DNA of 64,000 nucleotides, from contig UBJR01000009.1 in the NCBI GenBank assembly GCA_900465675.1, positions 496,001-560,000 of the forward strand. Reading direction: 5' to 3'. The notes under the pieces are model-generated. The model was not told where the DNA came from. It did not search any database and saw nothing but the letters and a program-made list of their open reading frames with translations. The DNA is from Hyphomicrobiales bacterium. GTDB lineage: Bacteria > Pseudomonadota > Alphaproteobacteria > Rhizobiales > Rhizobiaceae. Made by a program: the position numbers and the translations under genes. Of this stretch, positions 18,965 to 31,429 are shown piece by piece (positions within the stretch are counted from its first letter, which is position 1; each line of letters opens with the position of its first letter).

Positions 18965-20376
18965 GCCGACTTTCCCGAAAGGCCTTCCAGTTGTTTTGGC
19001 AGGGCCGCTGCCCAGTAGGTGATACTTCCAGCCCCCAAGAGAACCACAAAGTCGCCCGGCTTTGCAATCTCTCCAACCATCTCCGGTAGTACGTCTTGCG
19101 ACGGAAGATAGCGTGCGTCGCGATGGCCGCCAGCCTTGATACGCGAGACCAGAGTCTCGGAATCGGCACCCTCGATCGGGTCTTCACCAGCGGCATAGAC
19201 AGGCGCCAGGAAGATGCTGTCGGCATCGTTGAAGCAGTTGGCGAATTCCTCGAAGAGGCTCGAAAGGCGCGAATAGCGGTGCGGCTGGTGAACCGCGATG
19301 ACGCGGCCCTTGCAGGCCTCGCGCGCAGCCCTGAGCACGGCCTTGATCTCGACTGGATGGTGACCGTAGTCGTCGAACACCTGCACGCCGTTCCATTCGC
19401 CGGTCAGCGTGAAGCGCCGCTTGACGCCACCGAAGGAGGCCAGCCCCTTGGCGATGTCCTCGTTGGAAATGCCGAGACGATTGGCAACGGCGATCGCCGC
19501 GGTCGCATTGGAAATGTTGTGACGGCCAGGCATCGGCATGACGAGATTGTCGAGCTTGAAGACCTTGCCGGTGCGGCGGCGGCGGATCTCGACGTCGAAG
19601 ATCGAGCGCGGCCCGTCGATGCGCACATTGGTGAAGCGCACGTCGGCCTGCGGATTTTCTCCGTAAGTGACGACCTTGCGGTCCTCGATACGGCCGACTA
19701 GCGCCTGCACTTCGGGATGATCGAGGCACATGACGCCGAAGCCGTAGAACGGCACGTTCTCGACGAACTGCCGGAACGCAGCGCGCACGGCATCGAAATT
19801 GCCATAATGGTCGAGATGTTCGGGGTCGATATTGGTGACGACGGCAACGTCGGCAGGCAGCTTCAGGAAGGTACCGTCGGACTCGTCGGCCTCGACCACC
19901 ATCCACTCGCCCTCGCCCATGCGGGCGTTGGTGCCGTAGGCATTGATGATACCGCCATTGATGACGGTCGGATCGAGCCCGCCGGCCTCGAGCAGCGTCG
20001 CCACCAGCGAGGTGGTGGTCGTCTTGCCGTGCGTGCCGCCGATGGCGATCGCATTGCGGAAGCGCATCAGCTCGGCCAGCATCTCGGCGCGGCGAACGAC
20101 GGGCAGCAGCTTCTCGCGCGCCGCGATCAGTTCCGGATTGCTCTTCTTGATCGCCGTCGAAACGACGACGACTTCGGCATCGCCGAGGTTCTCGGCCTTG
20201 TGACCGACGAAGACCTCAATGCCCTTTTCGCGCAGACGCTGAACGTTCGCACTGTCGGACTGATCGGATCCCTGGACCTTATGGCCGAGATTGTGCAGCA
20301 CTTCGGCAATGCCGCTCATGCCGATGCCGCCGATGCCGATGAAATGGACGAGGCCTATAGCCTTCGGCAGTTTCAT
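18961..20376 (-). CDS. murC: UDP-N-acetylmuramate--L-alanine ligase MurC
   Basis: A 471-residue Mur ligase adding L-Ala to UDP-MurNAc. The N-terminal Rossmann part has [17 protein letters not shown]; the ATP loop is [10 protein letters not shown] (113-122); [14 protein letters not shown] and [14 protein letters not shown] are family motifs; [18 protein letters not shown] opens the C-terminal domain. Length is normal. It overlaps murB by 4 bp downstream and murG by 4 bp upstream. Confidence 0.98.
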   Translation of the reverse strand: MKLPKAIGLVHFIGIGGIGMSGIAEVLHNLGHKVQGSDQSDSANVQRLREKGIEVFVGHKAENLGDAEVVVVSTAIKKSNPELIAAREKLLPVVRRAEMLAELMRFRNAIAIGGTHGKTTTTSLVATLLEAGGLDPTVINGGIINAYGTNARMGEGEWMVVEADESDGTFLKLPADVAVVTNIDPEHLDHYGNFDAVRAAFRQFVENVPFYGFGVMCLDHPEVQALVGRIEDRKVVTYGENPQADVRFTNVRIDGPRSIFDVEIRRRRTGKVFKLDNLVMPMPGRHNISNATAAIAVANRLGISNEDIAKGLASFGGVKRRFTLTGEWNGVQVFDDYGHHPVEIKAVLRAAREACKGRVIAVHQPHRYSRLSSLFEEFANCFNDADSIFLAPVYAAGEDPIEGADSETLVSRIKAGGHRDARYLPSQDVLPEMVGEIAKPGDFVVLLGAGSITYWAAALPKQLEGLSGKSA

Positions 20377-21497
20377 GACTGTGCCCCCTTGAACTCTGCA
20401 ATTGTACGTCCGGCGGCAATAGCCTCTACCATGCCGGCAAGCAAGTTCGCAGCATCCGGTTTCCCGGTCTGCTTTGCCGCCGCCGCCATGCGCGCCAGCT
20501 TTTCCGGGTCGTTCATCGCATGCGTCAGGATCGCGGCGATCTTCTCGGAGGAAAGCTCCGCCTGGACGATGACCTTCGCGCCACCGGTCGCGGCAAGTGC
20601 TGCGGCATTCGCCGCCTGGTCATGATCCAGCGCGTGCGGATAGGGAACGAGAACGGCAGGACGGCCGATCACCGCGATTTCAGAAACCGTCGAGGCGCCC
20701 GAACGGCAGATGACCAGATGCGCTTTTGCGAGACGTTCGGCCATGTCGGTGAAGAACGGCGCGATATCCGCCCCCATCTTCAGCTGCGCCACGCAGCCGC
20801 CGACCATTTCCATATCCTCGGGCCGCACCTGCTGGGTGATCCGCAGCCGCGCCCGGAGATCGTCGTCAAGCAGGCTGATCGCCGTCGGCATGGCCTTGGA
20901 GAAATACTGCGCGCCCTGGCTGCCGCCGAAGACCACGAGATTGAAGGGCTCGCCGGGATGCGACGGCGCATAGGGAACCTTGGCGGCCTCGATGATCGCC
21001 GGGCGCACCGGATTGCCGGTTGTGACAGTCTTTTCGGGATAGACGCCGCCATTCTCCGGTAGGAATCCGCCGGCGATCGCCTGGACGCGGGCCGCCAGCG
21101 CCTTGTTGGCGCGGCCCATTACCGCGTTCTGCTCATGGATCATGGCGGGCACGCCGAGGCGCGTTGCGGCCAGCAGCGGCGGCACGGTCGGATAGCCGCC
21201 GAAACCGACAACGACCGCGGGCTTCAGCTTCTGGATCAGCTTCTTCGCCGCCCGCATGCCGCTCCACAGCGTCCACAGCGAACGGGCGACCGCGATCGGG
21301 TTCTTCGAACCGATCGTCGCAGACGGCACGACATGAATCTGCTCGGCGGGGAACTTGCCGGCATAGCGCTCGGCGCGGCTGTCGGTGACCAGATGAACGG
21401 AATAACCGCGGGCCTTCAGCTCATAGGCCAAGGCTTCCGCGGGAAAGACGTGGCCGCCGGTTCCCCCGGCGGCAAGAAGGACGATGCCTTGACTCAT
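20373..21497 (-). CDS. murG: UDP-GlcNAc:lipid I N-acetylglucosaminyltransferase MurG
   Basis: A 374-residue GT28 enzyme on the inner face of the membrane that converts lipid I to lipid II. It has the glycine-rich loop [13 protein letters not shown] (residues 9-20), the hydrophobic patch around [11 protein letters not shown], and the C-terminal sugar-nucleotide motifs FGGSQGA and [24 protein letters not shown]. The frame extends upstream, but [12 protein letters not shown] at 21497 is the family start; GGAG lies 10 nt before it. ftsW ends 7 bp upstream. Confidence 0.97.
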   Translation of the reverse strand: MSQGIVLLAAGGTGGHVFPAEALAYELKARGYSVHLVTDSRAERYAGKFPAEQIHVVPSATIGSKNPIAVARSLWTLWSGMRAAKKLIQKLKPAVVVGFGGYPTVPPLLAATRLGVPAMIHEQNAVMGRANKALAARVQAIAGGFLPENGGVYPEKTVTTGNPVRPAIIEAAKVPYAPSHPGEPFNLVVFGGSQGAQYFSKAMPTAISLLDDDLRARLRITQQVRPEDMEMVGGCVAQLKMGADIAPFFTDMAERLAKAHLVICRSGASTVSEIAVIGRPAVLVPYPHALDHDQAANAAALAATGGAKVIVQAELSSEKIAAILTHAMNDPEKLARMAAAAKQTGKPDAANLLAGMVEAIAAGRTIAEFKGAQS

Positions 21498-21504
21498 AGT
21501 TCTG

Positions 21505-22659
21505 TTACTCCGCCGGCATTCCGTGCGGCACGCGGAAGAGGCTCCGATCCTGTGCACGTTTTTCCGGGCGATGGCGCGTCAGCGCGAGAATGAAACCGGC
21601 GGTGACGCAGATCGCCACCATCGACGAACCGCCGTAGGAGATCAGCGGCAGCGTCATGCCCTTTGCCGGCAGCAGTTCGAGATTGACGCCGATATTGATG
21701 ATCGACTGGATGCCCATCTGCAGCACGAGGCCGGCGACGGCAAACCGGTTGAAATCGTTCTTCTCCTTATATGCGTGCGACAGCCCCCTCAAGACAAGGG
21801 CCGTGAACAGCGCAACAAGGGCGATGCAGAAGATGATGCCGAACTCTTCGGCCGCGACCGAGAAGATGAAGTCGGTATGGGCGTCGGGAATGATCCGCTT
21901 GACGATGCCCTCGCCCGGCCCCTGACCGAACCAGTCTCCGCGGATGATCGCCTCGCGGGCGGTATCGATCTGGAACGTGTCGCCCTCGCCGGTCATGAAC
22001 TTGTCTATTCGTCCCGCCACGTGCGGGAAGACATAGTAGGCCGAGACGAGGCCGCCTGCCCCGCCGACGCCGAGCACGATGATCCACAGCCACGGCATGC
22101 CGGCCATGAAGAACATGCCGCCCCAGACAGCAGTGGTCAGGATCGTCTGGCCAAGGTCGGGCTGGGCCACGAGCAGCGAGGCGACCATGCCGAACAGGAT
22201 GATGGCGAAAAGATTGCCCGGGATTTCAGGTTGGCGCGCATGCTCGGCAAACAGCCAGGCGCAGACGACGACGAAAGCAGGCTTCATGAATTCCGACGGC
22301 TGGATCGAGATGCCAGCCAGCGTCACCCAGCGCCGGGAGCCCTTGACCTCGACGCCGAAGAACAGTGCCAGCAGCATCATCGCGATCGCGACGATCAAAA
22401 GCAGGATCGCCGTGCGCCTCACCTGGCGCGGCGTCAGGAACGAAAGCCCGATCATGACCATCAGCGACGGGATCATGAAGGCCGCGTGGCGCTTGACGAA
22501 ATGGAAGGGCTCAAGCCCGATGCGCTCCGCCACCGCGGGCGATGCGGCAAAGGAGAGCATGAAGCCGATGCCCATCAGGAAGACGAACATCGCCAGGAAA
22601 AAGCGGTCGATGGTCCAAAACCAATCGGCCAGAGGCCCACGTTCCGCACGGCTTACCAT
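21505..22659 (-). CDS. ftsW: Peptidoglycan glycosyltransferase FtsW
   Basis: A 384-residue SEDS polymerase with about ten membrane helices; it polymerises lipid II at the septum together with FtsI. Motifs include [67 protein letters not shown] and [14 protein letters not shown] near the C-terminus. It starts at [16 protein letters not shown] and ends one base before the next reading block, between murD and murG, with 1-7 bp gaps on either side. Confidence 0.97.
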   Translation of the reverse strand: MVSRAERGPLADWFWTIDRFFLAMFVFLMGIGFMLSFAASPAVAERIGLEPFHFVKRHAAFMIPSLMVMIGLSFLTPRQVRRTAILLLIVAIAMMLLALFFGVEVKGSRRWVTLAGISIQPSEFMKPAFVVVCAWLFAEHARQPEIPGNLFAIILFGMVASLLVAQPDLGQTILTTAVWGGMFFMAGMPWLWIIVLGVGGAGGLVSAYYVFPHVAGRIDKFMTGEGDTFQIDTAREAIIRGDWFGQGPGEGIVKRIIPDAHTDFIFSVAAEEFGIIFCIALVALFTALVLRGLSHAYKEKNDFNRFAVAGLVLQMGIQSIINIGVNLELLPAKGMTLPLISYGGSSMVAICVTAGFILALTRHRPEKRAQDRSLFRVPHGMPAE

Positions 22660-22660
22660 G

Positions 22661-24073
22661 TCACTTATCTCCTGTTGCCGAACCGATCAGCATGGTGATT
22701 CCGTCGAGCGCTGCCACATGGCTGACAAATGCATCGCCCCTGACTTCGAAGTTCTTATATTGGTCGAAGCTTGCGCAAGCCGGGGATAACATCACCGCGA
22801 CAGGCCCAGTTTCATCTTTTTCTGCATCGGCAGCTGCGTGCGCGACGGCGCGCTCCAGCGTGCCCGAGATCTCGTAGGGCACGGCCTCGCCAAGCGTTGC
22901 CGCAAACTCCGCTGCCGCCTCGCCGATCAGATAGGCCTTGGCAATGCGCGGGAAGAACGGCGCCAGCGTCGTGATGCCGCCGGATTTCGGCAGGCCGCCG
23001 GCGATCCAGTAGATGCGGTCGTAGCTTGACAGTGCCGGTGCCGCCGCATCGGCATTGGTCGCCTTCGAATCGTTGACGAAGACGGCATTGCCGCGCTTGC
23101 CGACCGGCTGCATGCGGTGCTTGAGGCCGGGGAACGAGGCAAGCCCGGCGCGGATCTCATCGGCAGAGACGCCGACTGCAAGGCAGGCCGCGACGGCAGC
23201 TGCTGCGTTCTGCGCGTTGTGGCTGCCGCGCAGCGTCTGGATGCCGTCTAGATCGGCCAGCGGAAGCGCCGCGCCATTGGTTGCGTGAATGAGTTTCGTG
23301 CCCTCGGCATAGATGCCATCGGCCAGCGGATGGCGGCGCGAAATGCGCACCACCTTGGTGCCGGCCCGCTCGACGCGGTCCGCAATCATTTCGCAATGGC
23401 TGTCATCGACACCGACGATCGCCGTATCGCTGCCCGCCACCAGCCGCTCCTTGACGTCGGCATAGTGCTGCATCGTTCCATGGCGATCGAGATGGTCGGG
23501 CGTCAGGTTCAGCAGGATACCGGCTGACGGGTTCAGCGTCGGTGCCAGATCGATCTGGTAGGACGAGCATTCGACGACGTAGAAACGCTGCGCCTTCGGC
23601 GGATCGAGGGTCAGCACCGCGGTACCGATATTGCCGCCGAGCTGCGTGTCGCGGCCTGATGACTTCAGGATATGGGCGATCAGCGCCGTGGTGGTCGATT
23701 TGCCGTTGGTGCCGGTGATCGCGATGAACGGGCAATCCGGCGCATGCGCCCGGCGCTCGCGGACGAAGAGCTCGACGTCACCGACGATATCGACACCGGC
23801 GCCACGCGCCAGATCGACGGTCCAATGCGGCTTCGGATGGGTCAGCGGCACGCCGGGAGAGAGCACGAAAAGCGATTGCGACGCCCAGTCGATGGTGCGC
23901 AGGTCCGCCGTAGCGATCCCCTCGGCGCCGGCTTTCGCAACGCTGTCAGGATTGTCGTCCCAGGCAATGACATCAGCCCCGCCCGCGACCAGCGCCCTCG
24001 CCGTCGCAAGGCCGGAGCCACCGAGCCCGAAGAGCGCGACCTTTTTGCCAGCAAGTGTGGTGACCAGGATCAT
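22661..24073 (-). CDS. murD: UDP-N-acetylmuramoylalanine--D-glutamate ligase MurD
   Basis: A 470-residue Mur ligase that adds D-Glu. It begins with a UDP-binding Rossmann motif ([18 protein letters not shown]), has the ATP loop GTNGKSTT (121-128), the central [13 protein letters not shown] and the C-terminal [17 protein letters not shown]. An upstream in-frame ATG at 24118 would add 15 unrelated residues, so I use MILVTTLAG at 24073, 7 bp after the mraY stop. Confidence 0.97.
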   Translation of the reverse strand: MILVTTLAGKKVALFGLGGSGLATARALVAGGADVIAWDDNPDSVAKAGAEGIATADLRTIDWASQSLFVLSPGVPLTHPKPHWTVDLARGAGVDIVGDVELFVRERRAHAPDCPFIAITGTNGKSTTTALIAHILKSSGRDTQLGGNIGTAVLTLDPPKAQRFYVVECSSYQIDLAPTLNPSAGILLNLTPDHLDRHGTMQHYADVKERLVAGSDTAIVGVDDSHCEMIADRVERAGTKVVRISRRHPLADGIYAEGTKLIHATNGAALPLADLDGIQTLRGSHNAQNAAAAVAACLAVGVSADEIRAGLASFPGLKHRMQPVGKRGNAVFVNDSKATNADAAAPALSSYDRIYWIAGGLPKSGGITTLAPFFPRIAKAYLIGEAAAEFAATLGEAVPYEISGTLERAVAHAAADAEKDETGPVAVMLSPACASFDQYKNFEVRGDAFVSHVAALDGITMLIGSATGDK

Positions 24074-24080
24074 CGTCCGC

Positions 24081-25181
24081 TTACCGCAGCTTGAGGGTCG
24101 AGAGGCCGAGCATCGCAAGGCCGACCGCGACGATCCAGAAACGGATGACCACCTGGCTTTCCGTCCAGCCCTTCTTTTCGAAATGGTGATGGATCGGCGC
24201 CATCAGGAAGACGCGCCGTCCGGTCATCTTGAAGAAGCCGACCTGGATGATGACAGACAGCGTTTCCATGACGAACAGACCGCCGATGATCGCCATGACG
24301 ATCTCGTGCTTGGTGGCAACGGCAACGGTGCCGATCGTGCCGCCGAGCGCCAGCGAACCGGTGTCGCCCATGAAGATTGCGGCGGGCGGTGCGTTGAACC
24401 ACAGGAAGCCGAGACCGGCGCCGATGACGGCACCGAGAACCACCGCAAGCTCACCCGTGCCAGGCACGAAATTGATCTGCAGATAGCCCGCGAAGACCGC
24501 GTTACCGGCAAGATAGGAGATGATGCCGAAGGAGGCGGCTGCAATCATCACCGGCACGATCGCGAGACCGTCGAGACCATCGGTCAGGTTCACGGCGTTG
24601 CCGGCGGCAACGATGACGAAACCGCCGAACACCACGAACATGATGCCGAGATTGATCAGGAAATCCTTGAAGAAGGGGAATGCAACCGACGAACCGAAGG
24701 TCGAGCCTGCAGGGCCTGACGCCAGCGACGTGCGCATCATGAAATAGACGGCAATGCCTGCAATGATGAATTCGATGCCGAGGCGGGCCTTGCCGGAAAA
24801 GCCCTTGTCGCTCTGCTTCGTCACCTTGAGATAGTCGTCATAGAAGCCGATCGCGCCGAAGCCGAGCGTCACCAGCAATGTCGCGACAACATAGACATTC
24901 GATAGGTCGGCCCAGAGCAGCGAGGCCCCGACGATGCCCGCCAGGATCATCAGGCCGCCCATGGTCGGCGTTCCGGCCTTCTTGAAATGCGTCTGCGGCC
25001 CGTCTGCACGGATCGGCTGACCCTTGCCCTGGCGGATGCGGAGCGAACGGATGATCACCGGCCCGAACAGGAAGACGATCAGCGCGGAGGTAAAGAGGGA
25101 GGCCCCTGTGCGGAAGGTAATGTATCTGAACAGGTTCAGAAATTTAAAATGTTCCGACAGTTCGACTAGCCAAATCAGCAT
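24081..25181 (-). CDS. mraY: Phospho-N-acetylmuramoyl-pentapeptide-transferase MraY
   Basis: A 366-residue polytopic enzyme that transfers phospho-MurNAc-pentapeptide to undecaprenyl phosphate, making lipid I. Family motifs are [25 protein letters not shown], the catalytic [33 protein letters not shown] and the loop [13 protein letters not shown] with its three histidines. Ten membrane helices are expected. It lies 22 bp after murF. Confidence 0.98.
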   Translation of the reverse strand: MLIWLVELSEHFKFLNLFRYITFRTGASLFTSALIVFLFGPVIIRSLRIRQGKGQPIRADGPQTHFKKAGTPTMGGLMILAGIVGASLLWADLSNVYVVATLLVTLGFGAIGFYDDYLKVTKQSDKGFSGKARLGIEFIIAGIAVYFMMRTSLASGPAGSTFGSSVAFPFFKDFLINLGIMFVVFGGFVIVAAGNAVNLTDGLDGLAIVPVMIAAASFGIISYLAGNAVFAGYLQINFVPGTGELAVVLGAVIGAGLGFLWFNAPPAAIFMGDTGSLALGGTIGTVAVATKHEIVMAIIGGLFVMETLSVIIQVGFFKMTGRRVFLMAPIHHHFEKKGWTESQVVIRFWIVAVGLAMLGLSTLKLR

Positions 25182-25203
25182 TCAGGGCCCCTTGTTTACC
25201 CGG

Positions 25204-26637
25204 TCAAATCTCGCGCTGCGTGTCCGCAAATGGCGCAAACTTGTCAAGGAGCGCGGCAACGATCTTGCCGAAACCTATCCCCAATGACGATTTGACCATC
25301 AAGACATCACCCGGCTCGACCGAATTCAGTACATAATCTTTGAGTTCTGCCGTCGTCTCGCGATACTCGACGGCAACGCTGTCAGGAAGCGATTCCCTCA
25401 GCGCCTGCATATCCTTGCCTGCCAGCCAAACATGTTCGATACCGGCCGCCAGAAGCGGACCGGCCAGATCGGCATGCACCCGTTCGGCAAATTCACCCAT
25501 CTCCAGCATGTCGCCGAGAACGGCGATCCGGCGTCCGTAGCCTGAGGGTACGGCAGCCGCGAGCAGCGCGATCGCCGCGCGCATCGAGGCCGGATTGGCA
25601 TTGTAGCTTTCGTCGATCAGCGTCAGGCTGCCTGCGCCGAGCCGCAGCTTGTGGCGCTGCCCCCTGCCCTTTTCGGGCTGCAGGGTCGCCAGCGCATCGA
25701 TCGCCTTGTCCAGATCGGCACCGACGAGCGTCACGACGCCGAGGGCGGCAAGCGCGTTTTCGGCAATGTGGCGGCCAGGCGCGCCGATCGCCACTTCCAG
25801 CGTATCGCCGTCGATCGTCAGCCACAGCGCCGAGCTCTCGTCCGAGCCGTTGAATTCGGCGAGACGGTACTCGGCCTTGGCGTGCTGGCCGAAGGAATGG
25901 ATGTTGCTGATGCCGAGCGCCTGCGCCGTACGCTCGAGGAAATTATACTGATCGTTGTCGCGGTTGAGAACGACATGGCCGCCCGGCACCAGACCTTCGA
26001 AGATCTCCGCCTTGGCGGTGGCGATTTCCTTGATGCTCTTGAAGTTGCCGAGATGCGCCGGTGCGATCGTGGTGATGACGGCGACATGCGGGCGGATCAT
26101 CTGCACCAGCGGACGGATTTCGCCCGGGTGGTTCATGCCGACTTCGAACACGCCGAAATGCGTGTCGAGCGGCATGCGCGCCAAAGTCAGCGGCACGCCC
26201 CAGTGATTGTTGAAGGATGCTACGGACGCATGCACCTTGCCGGATGGCGACAGCACATGACGCAGCATTTCCTTGGTCGTCGTCTTGCCGACCGAGCCGG
26301 TGACGGCGATGATCTGCGCCCGCGACCGCTGGCGCGATGCAATGGCGAGACGCTCGAGCGCCGCCAGCACATCCTCGACGACGATCATCGGCACCGTTAG
26401 ACGGCCGAGACCCGCAAGCCGCGCCTCACTGACGACAAGCAGCGACGCACCATTGGCCATTGCCATGGAGGCATAGTCGTGACCGTCGACCCGATCGCCC
26501 TTGATGGCGAAGAAGGCTTCGCCTGAAGCAATCGAGCGGCTGTCGATGGAAATGCCTGTTATGCCCTGCGGAAGCGTCCCGAAGGGGCGCCCCGCCATGG
26601 CGGCAATCATGTCTTCCGTGGTCCAAAGCCAGTTCAA
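25204..26637 (-). CDS. murF: UDP-N-acetylmuramoyl-tripeptide--D-alanyl-D-alanine ligase MurF
   Basis: A 477-residue Mur ligase that adds the D-Ala-D-Ala unit made by DdlB. The ATP loop is GSVGKTTTK (114-122); [12 protein letters not shown] is the MurF-specific central motif, and [17 protein letters not shown] marks the C-terminal domain. Its start overlaps the murE stop by 4 bp, so translation is coupled. Confidence 0.98.
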   Translation of the reverse strand: MNWLWTTEDMIAAMAGRPFGTLPQGITGISIDSRSIASGEAFFAIKGDRVDGHDYASMAMANGASLLVVSEARLAGLGRLTVPMIVVEDVLAALERLAIASRQRSRAQIIAVTGSVGKTTTKEMLRHVLSPSGKVHASVASFNNHWGVPLTLARMPLDTHFGVFEVGMNHPGEIRPLVQMIRPHVAVITTIAPAHLGNFKSIKEIATAKAEIFEGLVPGGHVVLNRDNDQYNFLERTAQALGISNIHSFGQHAKAEYRLAEFNGSDESSALWLTIDGDTLEVAIGAPGRHIAENALAALGVVTLVGADLDKAIDALATLQPEKGRGQRHKLRLGAGSLTLIDESYNANPASMRAAIALLAAAVPSGYGRRIAVLGDMLEMGEFAERVHADLAGPLLAAGIEHVWLAGKDMQALRESLPDSVAVEYRETTAELKDYVLNSVEPGDVLMVKSSLGIGFGKIVAALLDKFAPFADTQREI

Positions 26638-28094
26638 GGTTTCGCCTCCTCCAAGGCTTCACGCACTTCGGCGTGGTCGGAGAAAGGCAGCGTCACACTC
26701 CCGATGGTCTGCCCCTCTTCATGCCCCTTGCCCGCGACAATCAGCGTGTCGCCAGCCTTCAGCATCGCCACCGCCTTGCTGATCGCCAGCGAGCGGTCGG
26801 CGATTTCAGTGGCACAGGTCGCAGCCGCCATGATCTCGGCGCGGATCGTCGCCGGGTCTTCCGAGCGCGGATTGTCGTCGGTGACGATCACCACATCGGC
26901 CAGACGGCAGGCGATCTCGCCCATGATCGGCCGTTTGCCCTTGTCGCGGTCGCCGCCGCAGCCGAACACCACGACGACACGACCGGTGGTAAACGGACGG
27001 ACGGAATTCAGAACGTTTTCAAGCGCATCCGGCTTGTGGGCATAGTCGACATAAGCAAGCGCGCCATCGTGGGTATGGCCGACAAGCTCCAGACGCCCGG
27101 AAGCGCCCTGCAGCTTTTCGAGAGCCGCCATCGCCACCTTGGCCGGCACGCCCGTCGACATCGCAAGACCCGCTGCAACCAGCGCATTGGCGATCTGGAA
27201 GTCGCCGGCCAGCGGAATATCGACCTCGAAGATCTCACCGCCGGAATGCACTTCGGCCACCTGCTTGTGACGGAAATGTTCGACGCGCTTCAGGGTAAGG
27301 TAGTTGCCCTTTCGGCCGACAGTGCGGACGTCGTGACCGGCATCGGTGGCCGCCTTGATCGCCTGCGCCGACCAGGCATTGTCAGCGAAGATGATCGCCG
27401 GTGCGCCCTTCGGCAACAGCGTATCGAACAGCCGCATCTTGGCGGCCATGTAGTCCTCGATCGTCGGATGGTAGTCCATGTGATCGCGGCCGAGATTGGT
27501 AAAGGCGGCGGCGGCAAGCTTCACGCCGTCGAGACGGCTCTGGTCGAGACCGTGACTCGAGGCTTCCATCGAGGCATGGGTGACGCCTTCATCGGCGAGT
27601 TCCGCCAGCAGCTTGTGCAGCGAAACCGGATCCGGCGTGGTCAGCGAGCCGTAATCGTTGCGCGTGGGCGAGACGACGCCCGTCGTGCCGATCATCGCCG
27701 CCGGGTGACCGGCATGCGCCCAGATCTGGCGCGTGAAGGAGGCGACCGAAGTCTTTCCCGCAGTGCCCGTGACGGCAACCATGGTGGCAGGCTGCTTGCC
27801 ATAGAAATTGGCGGCAGCCAGCGACAGGAAGCGGCGCGGTTCCTTGACGGCGAGAACGGGAATGGAGGCTTCGACCGGCTGCGAGGTGATGGCGACGGCG
27901 GCACCGTTCTTCGCCGCATCGGCGATGAAGCTCGCACCGTCGGCCTTGGTGCCAGCGACGGCGACGAAGGCCGCGCCGTGTCCGGCCTTGCGGCTGTCAG
28001 CCGTGAGGCCCGATATCTCCAGCGCGCCCACCGGTCCGTCGAGTTGATCCTTGATTTCCGGAAATGCGCTTCCGGCAATGTCCCGCAGTTTCAT
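26634..28094 (-). CDS. murE: UDP-MurNAc-L-Ala-D-Glu--meso-2,6-diaminopimelate ligase MurE
   Basis: A 486-residue Mur ligase. The ATP loop is GTAGKTS (110-116). The specificity motif is [13 protein letters not shown] is diagnostic for meso-diaminopimelate rather than lysine. [14 protein letters not shown] and [13 protein letters not shown] are also family blocks. The frame is open 22 codons further upstream, but MKLRDIAG at 28094 is the natural start. The ribosome site is weak, and the gene follows ftsI by 62 bp. Confidence 0.96.
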   Translation of the reverse strand: MKLRDIAGSAFPEIKDQLDGPVGALEISGLTADSRKAGHGAAFVAVAGTKADGASFIADAAKNGAAVAITSQPVEASIPVLAVKEPRRFLSLAAANFYGKQPATMVAVTGTAGKTSVASFTRQIWAHAGHPAAMIGTTGVVSPTRNDYGSLTTPDPVSLHKLLAELADEGVTHASMEASSHGLDQSRLDGVKLAAAAFTNLGRDHMDYHPTIEDYMAAKMRLFDTLLPKGAPAIIFADNAWSAQAIKAATDAGHDVRTVGRKGNYLTLKRVEHFRHKQVAEVHSGGEIFEVDIPLAGDFQIANALVAAGLAMSTGVPAKVAMAALEKLQGASGRLELVGHTHDGALAYVDYAHKPDALENVLNSVRPFTTGRVVVVFGCGGDRDKGKRPIMGEIACRLADVVIVTDDNPRSEDPATIRAEIMAAATCATEIADRSLAISKAVAMLKAGDTLIVAGKGHEEGQTIGSVTLPFSDHAEVREALEEAKP

Positions 28095-28156
28095 CGAACG
28101 TCTTTTCTCTCTGGCGCCGTTCACCCCACGCGAATCGGCGCCGTATTCATTCAGAC

Positions 28157-29908
28157 TCAATAAGACACCAACAAGGCCGATCCGTCTTCGCCGAATTGCG
28201 GCTCGACGCCGAGAATGGGGGCAGCGCGGCGGATAATGTTCTTGACCATCGGCGCGGCGGTGTAGGCCGCGATGTTCTGGCCCTTCTCGCCGTTATGCGG
28301 CTCGTCGCAGAAGGTCAGCACCACATAACGTGGATTGTCGATCGGGAAGGCCGCCAGGAAGGCGTTGAAATTGAGGTTATGGGCGTAGCGGCCATTGACG
28401 ACCTTGTCGGCCGTCCCCGTCTTGCCGCCGACATTGAAGCCCGCCACATCGGCGTTACGGCCCGAGCCCTTCAGGCCATTCAGCTTGAAGAGATAGCGGA
28501 TCGCGTCGCTGGTGCTTTTCTTGACGACGACTTCGGCGGTCTCGTCAGCCTGCTCACGGGTACGCGGCAGGAAGGTCGGCTCGATCAACTTGCCGCCGTT
28601 GACGAGAGCCGCACCGGCAACCGCCGTCTGCATCGGCGTCGTCGAGACGCCGTGGCCGAAGGAGATCGTGATCGAGTTGATCTTCTTCCAGACCTTCGGC
28701 TGGCTCGGCATCTTGACTTCCGGAAGCTCGGTTTTCATCCGCGTCAGCAGGCCGAAGCGCGTCAGATAGTCTTTCTGCATCTCCATGCCGACGATATCGA
28801 TCATCTTCGCCGTACCGATGTTCGACGAATATTCGAAGATTTCAGGCACGGTCAGCCAGCGGCGCTGGCCGTGGAAGTCGTTGATGGTGAACCCGCCGAT
28901 GCGGATCGGACGGCTTGCATCGAAGCTGTCGTTGATGCTGACCTTGCCGCTGTCGAGCGCCATGGCCGTCGAGAAGGTCTTGAAGGTCGAGCCCATTTCG
29001 AACGTACCGTTCGACATGCGGTTCAGCCAACCTTCCTTGGCGCCCTCTTCCGGATTGTTCGGATCGAAATCGGGCGCGGAGGCCATGCCGAGCACTTCGC
29101 CGGTATGGATGTCGAGGACGACGGCACCGGCACCCTTGGCTTCATAATTGGTGACGGCGCTGGTGACGACGTCGCGAACAATGTTCTGGACACGGATATC
29201 GATCGACAGCTTCACCGGCTCGAGCGGCTGGTCGCTGGTCATGCCGACGGAGGCGAGATCGGCAAGCCCTTGGTCGTCGATATATTTCTCCATGCCGGAG
29301 ACACCGCGGTTGTCGATATTGACGTAACCGAGAATGTGCGAAGCCGTCGGGCCACCCGGATAGAAGCGGCGCTTCTCCGGACGGAAGCCGATGCCGGGAA
29401 TGCCGAGCGCCAGGATCTGGCTCTGCTGCTTCGGAGTCAGCTGACGGCGCAGCCAGGCGAAGTGCGAGGTCTTTACCGACAGTTTCTTGTAGGTGCCCTT
29501 GGCGTCGAGATCGGGCAGCACGGTCGCCAGCTTCTCGATTGCCTCGTCAACGTCGACGATCTTGTTCGGCTCGGCAAACAGCGAGACCGTGCGGATGTCG
29601 GTGGCCAGTACCTCGCCGTTGCGGTCGAGAATATCGGGACGCGATGCCATCAGACGATCGGGCGGCAGGATCGAGGAGACGATCTCCTGATCCTTCATCG
29701 CGTACTCGACCAGACGGCCACCGATGACGCCGTAAAGTGCTGTGAAGCCAAGGATAAGCAAGCCGACGCGGCTTTTCGCCTGCCCAGCCTTCTTCTTGCG
29801 CGAGCCCTCGAGCGGAATGCTGCCCGACGGGCCGCCGAAGCGGTTATAGACGCCGGACGAGAAATGCGCCTGGCTCTTCAACACCATGATGCGGGAGAGA
29901 AACGACAT
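28157..29908 (-). CDS. ftsI: Septal peptidoglycan transpeptidase FtsI (PBP3)
   Basis: A 583-residue class B penicillin-binding protein. A short basic tail and one membrane helix (about 48-65) anchor it; the dimerisation/pedestal domain follows ([16 protein letters not shown]). The transpeptidase domain has the active serine in S307-T-F-K310, the second motif SSN (FEYSSNIGT) and KTG ([10 protein letters not shown]). It cross-links septal wall with FtsW. It starts 3 bp after the ftsL stop and ends 62 bp before murE. Confidence 0.97.
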   Translation of the reverse strand: MSFLSRIMVLKSQAHFSSGVYNRFGGPSGSIPLEGSRKKKAGQAKSRVGLLILGFTALYGVIGGRLVEYAMKDQEIVSSILPPDRLMASRPDILDRNGEVLATDIRTVSLFAEPNKIVDVDEAIEKLATVLPDLDAKGTYKKLSVKTSHFAWLRRQLTPKQQSQILALGIPGIGFRPEKRRFYPGGPTASHILGYVNIDNRGVSGMEKYIDDQGLADLASVGMTSDQPLEPVKLSIDIRVQNIVRDVVTSAVTNYEAKGAGAVVLDIHTGEVLGMASAPDFDPNNPEEGAKEGWLNRMSNGTFEMGSTFKTFSTAMALDSGKVSINDSFDASRPIRIGGFTINDFHGQRRWLTVPEIFEYSSNIGTAKMIDIVGMEMQKDYLTRFGLLTRMKTELPEVKMPSQPKVWKKINSITISFGHGVSTTPMQTAVAGAALVNGGKLIEPTFLPRTREQADETAEVVVKKSTSDAIRYLFKLNGLKGSGRNADVAGFNVGGKTGTADKVVNGRYAHNLNFNAFLAAFPIDNPRYVVLTFCDEPHNGEKGQNIAAYTAAPMVKNIIRRAAPILGVEPQFGEDGSALLVSY

Positions 29909-29911
29909 GGC

Positions 29912-30385
29912 CTACTCCACCGATCCGGTTGCGATCTGATCCGTATCGTCCTCAGGCTCTTCGACCCGCGGCACCGGCTTCGGCGTTACCTTTGCGGCAA
30001 CCTTGGCACCGGCGGCAGGCTTTGCGGCGGACGCCACAGCACCCGTCGCATGCTTCTGGTCCGCCTTGGCCTCCGTCACATCCGGAACAGGAACCTCCGC
30101 CTTCAGCATCGGCAATTCGCGGGCATGAACGAGAGCGGTGGAATCGGTCGGCTGCAGCTTGAGTTCGTCATTATAGGTGTTGACGAGACGCTCCAGCCGG
30201 TTCGGCTGCGATTGCAGCGCCCAGTCGGCCTTCAGCAGCTCGATCGTATCCTTCTCGAGCTTGATCTCGGATTCGAGGCGGTGAACCTCCTCGAGCTTCA
30301 GCTCGGCGCGATGCTTGATCGTATAGGTCACGGCCGCCGCGGCCGTCATCACACCGATCAAGACGAAGTCGAACGTTCTCAGCAC
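29912..30385 (-). CDS. ftsL: Cell division protein FtsL (with C-terminal extension)
   Basis: About 157 residues. A membrane helix near the N-terminus (FDFVLIGVMTAAAAVTY) is followed by a heptad-like coiled coil (KLEEVHRLESEIKLEKDTIELLKADWALQ) and the short ARELP region, which fit alphaproteobacterial FtsL. An Ala/Lys/Pro-rich tail of about 50 residues ends in an acidic cluster (EEPEDDTDQ). The GTG at 30385 is chosen because GGGGG lies 6 nt upstream; TTG at 30397 is the alternative. It sits 1 bp after rsmH, in the fixed mraZ-rsmH-ftsL-ftsI order that supports the call. Confidence 0.9.
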   Translation of the reverse strand: MLRTFDFVLIGVMTAAAAVTYTIKHRAELKLEEVHRLESEIKLEKDTIELLKADWALQSQPNRLERLVNTYNDELKLQPTDSTALVHARELPMLKAEVPVPDVTEAKADQKHATGAVASAAKPAAGAKVAAKVTPKPVPRVEEPEDDTDQIATGSVE

Positions 30386-30386
30386 A

Positions 30387-31412
30387 TCAACCCCCAAGTT
30401 TTCCGAGACTGGCCAGGCTAGGCAGACCGAAGATGGACATGTCCGCCGCTTCGGCCGGAGCCGATGTGCGCTCCCCAGCGCGCAGCTTGGCGGAACGTGC
30501 CCGTGGATTCACTTCGGCTTCCGCCTGGCTGGCAGCAACCATAGACTTCCCGACTGCAGTAAAGGTCGCGGCGCGCTCATGCGCCACCGGCAGGTGGCGC
30601 GAGCCCGAGGCCTTGCCTGCACGGTCGGAGAAGAATTTCTTGACGATCCGGTCTTCCAGCGAGTGGAAGGTGACGACGACGAGCCGCCCGCCGGGCTTCA
30701 GCGCCCGCTCGGCGGCAAACAGCGCCTGCGCCAGTTCGCCGAGTTCGTCATTGACGAAGATGCGCAGCGCCTGGAACACCTGCGTTGCCGGATGGATCTT
30801 GTCTTTCATCTTGCGCGGCGTCACCAGTTCGATGAGACCGGCGAGATCGCGGGTCGTTTCGAACAGCTTCTCAGCACGGCGCTTCTCGATCGCGTGCGCG
30901 ATGCGCGGCGCCTGATCTTCTTCGCCGAGGAAATGGAAGATGCGGATGAGTTCGGCGACCTTGGCGCGATTGACGACATCGGCAGCGGAAACCCCGGCAG
31001 CCGACATGCGCATGTCGAGCGGACCGTTCTTCGAGAACGAAAAGCCGCGCTCGGCCTCGTCGATCTGCATCGAGGAGACGCCGATATCGAGCACGACACC
31101 GTCGAGGCCCGCACCGGGCGCATGATCGGCAAGATGGGAAAATTGCGAATGAACGAGCCGCAGATGACCGGCATGTTCCGCGACCAACGCCTGACCGGCA
31201 GCGATTGCCGTCGGGTCGCGATCGAGCGCGATCACATCGGCGCCAGCCGCAAGGATCGCCGACGTATAGCCGCCAGCCCCGAACGTGCCATCGAGAACAA
31301 TCTTGCCGGATGAAGGTGCAAGCGCATCAAGGACTTCGCGCAGAAGAACCGGAATGTGACGAACCGGTCCGCCACTGGCATCAGAAGAATCTCCGCCAGG
31401 ATTCGTCACCAT
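30387..31412 (-). CDS. rsmH: 16S rRNA (cytosine1402-N4)-methyltransferase RsmH (MraW)
   Basis: A 341-residue SAM-dependent enzyme that methylates C1402 in the ribosomal P site. It has [13 protein letters not shown], the SAM loop [10 protein letters not shown] (41-50), [21 protein letters not shown] and [16 protein letters not shown]. The open frame extends 214 codons upstream through mraZ, but the ATG at 31412 (MVTNPGG) has GAGGG nearby and is followed by the conserved N-terminus. It lies 17 bp after mraZ. Confidence 0.97.
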   Translation of the reverse strand: MVTNPGGDSSDASGGPVRHIPVLLREVLDALAPSSGKIVLDGTFGAGGYTSAILAAGADVIALDRDPTAIAAGQALVAEHAGHLRLVHSQFSHLADHAPGAGLDGVVLDIGVSSMQIDEAERGFSFSKNGPLDMRMSAAGVSAADVVNRAKVAELIRIFHFLGEEDQAPRIAHAIEKRRAEKLFETTRDLAGLIELVTPRKMKDKIHPATQVFQALRIFVNDELGELAQALFAAERALKPGGRLVVVTFHSLEDRIVKKFFSDRAGKASGSRHLPVAHERAATFTAVGKSMVAASQAEAEVNPRARSAKLRAGERTSAPAEAADMSIFGLPSLASLGKLGG

Positions 31413-31429
31413 TCCGCGCCCTCGCTTGT

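Noticed and set aside
28064..30421. A 785-codon plus-strand frame opposite ftsI and ftsL
   Set aside because: Residue make-up (Arg, Asp, Gln-rich) is that of a reverse-complement shadow; ftsI and ftsL fill the stretch with clear motifs.
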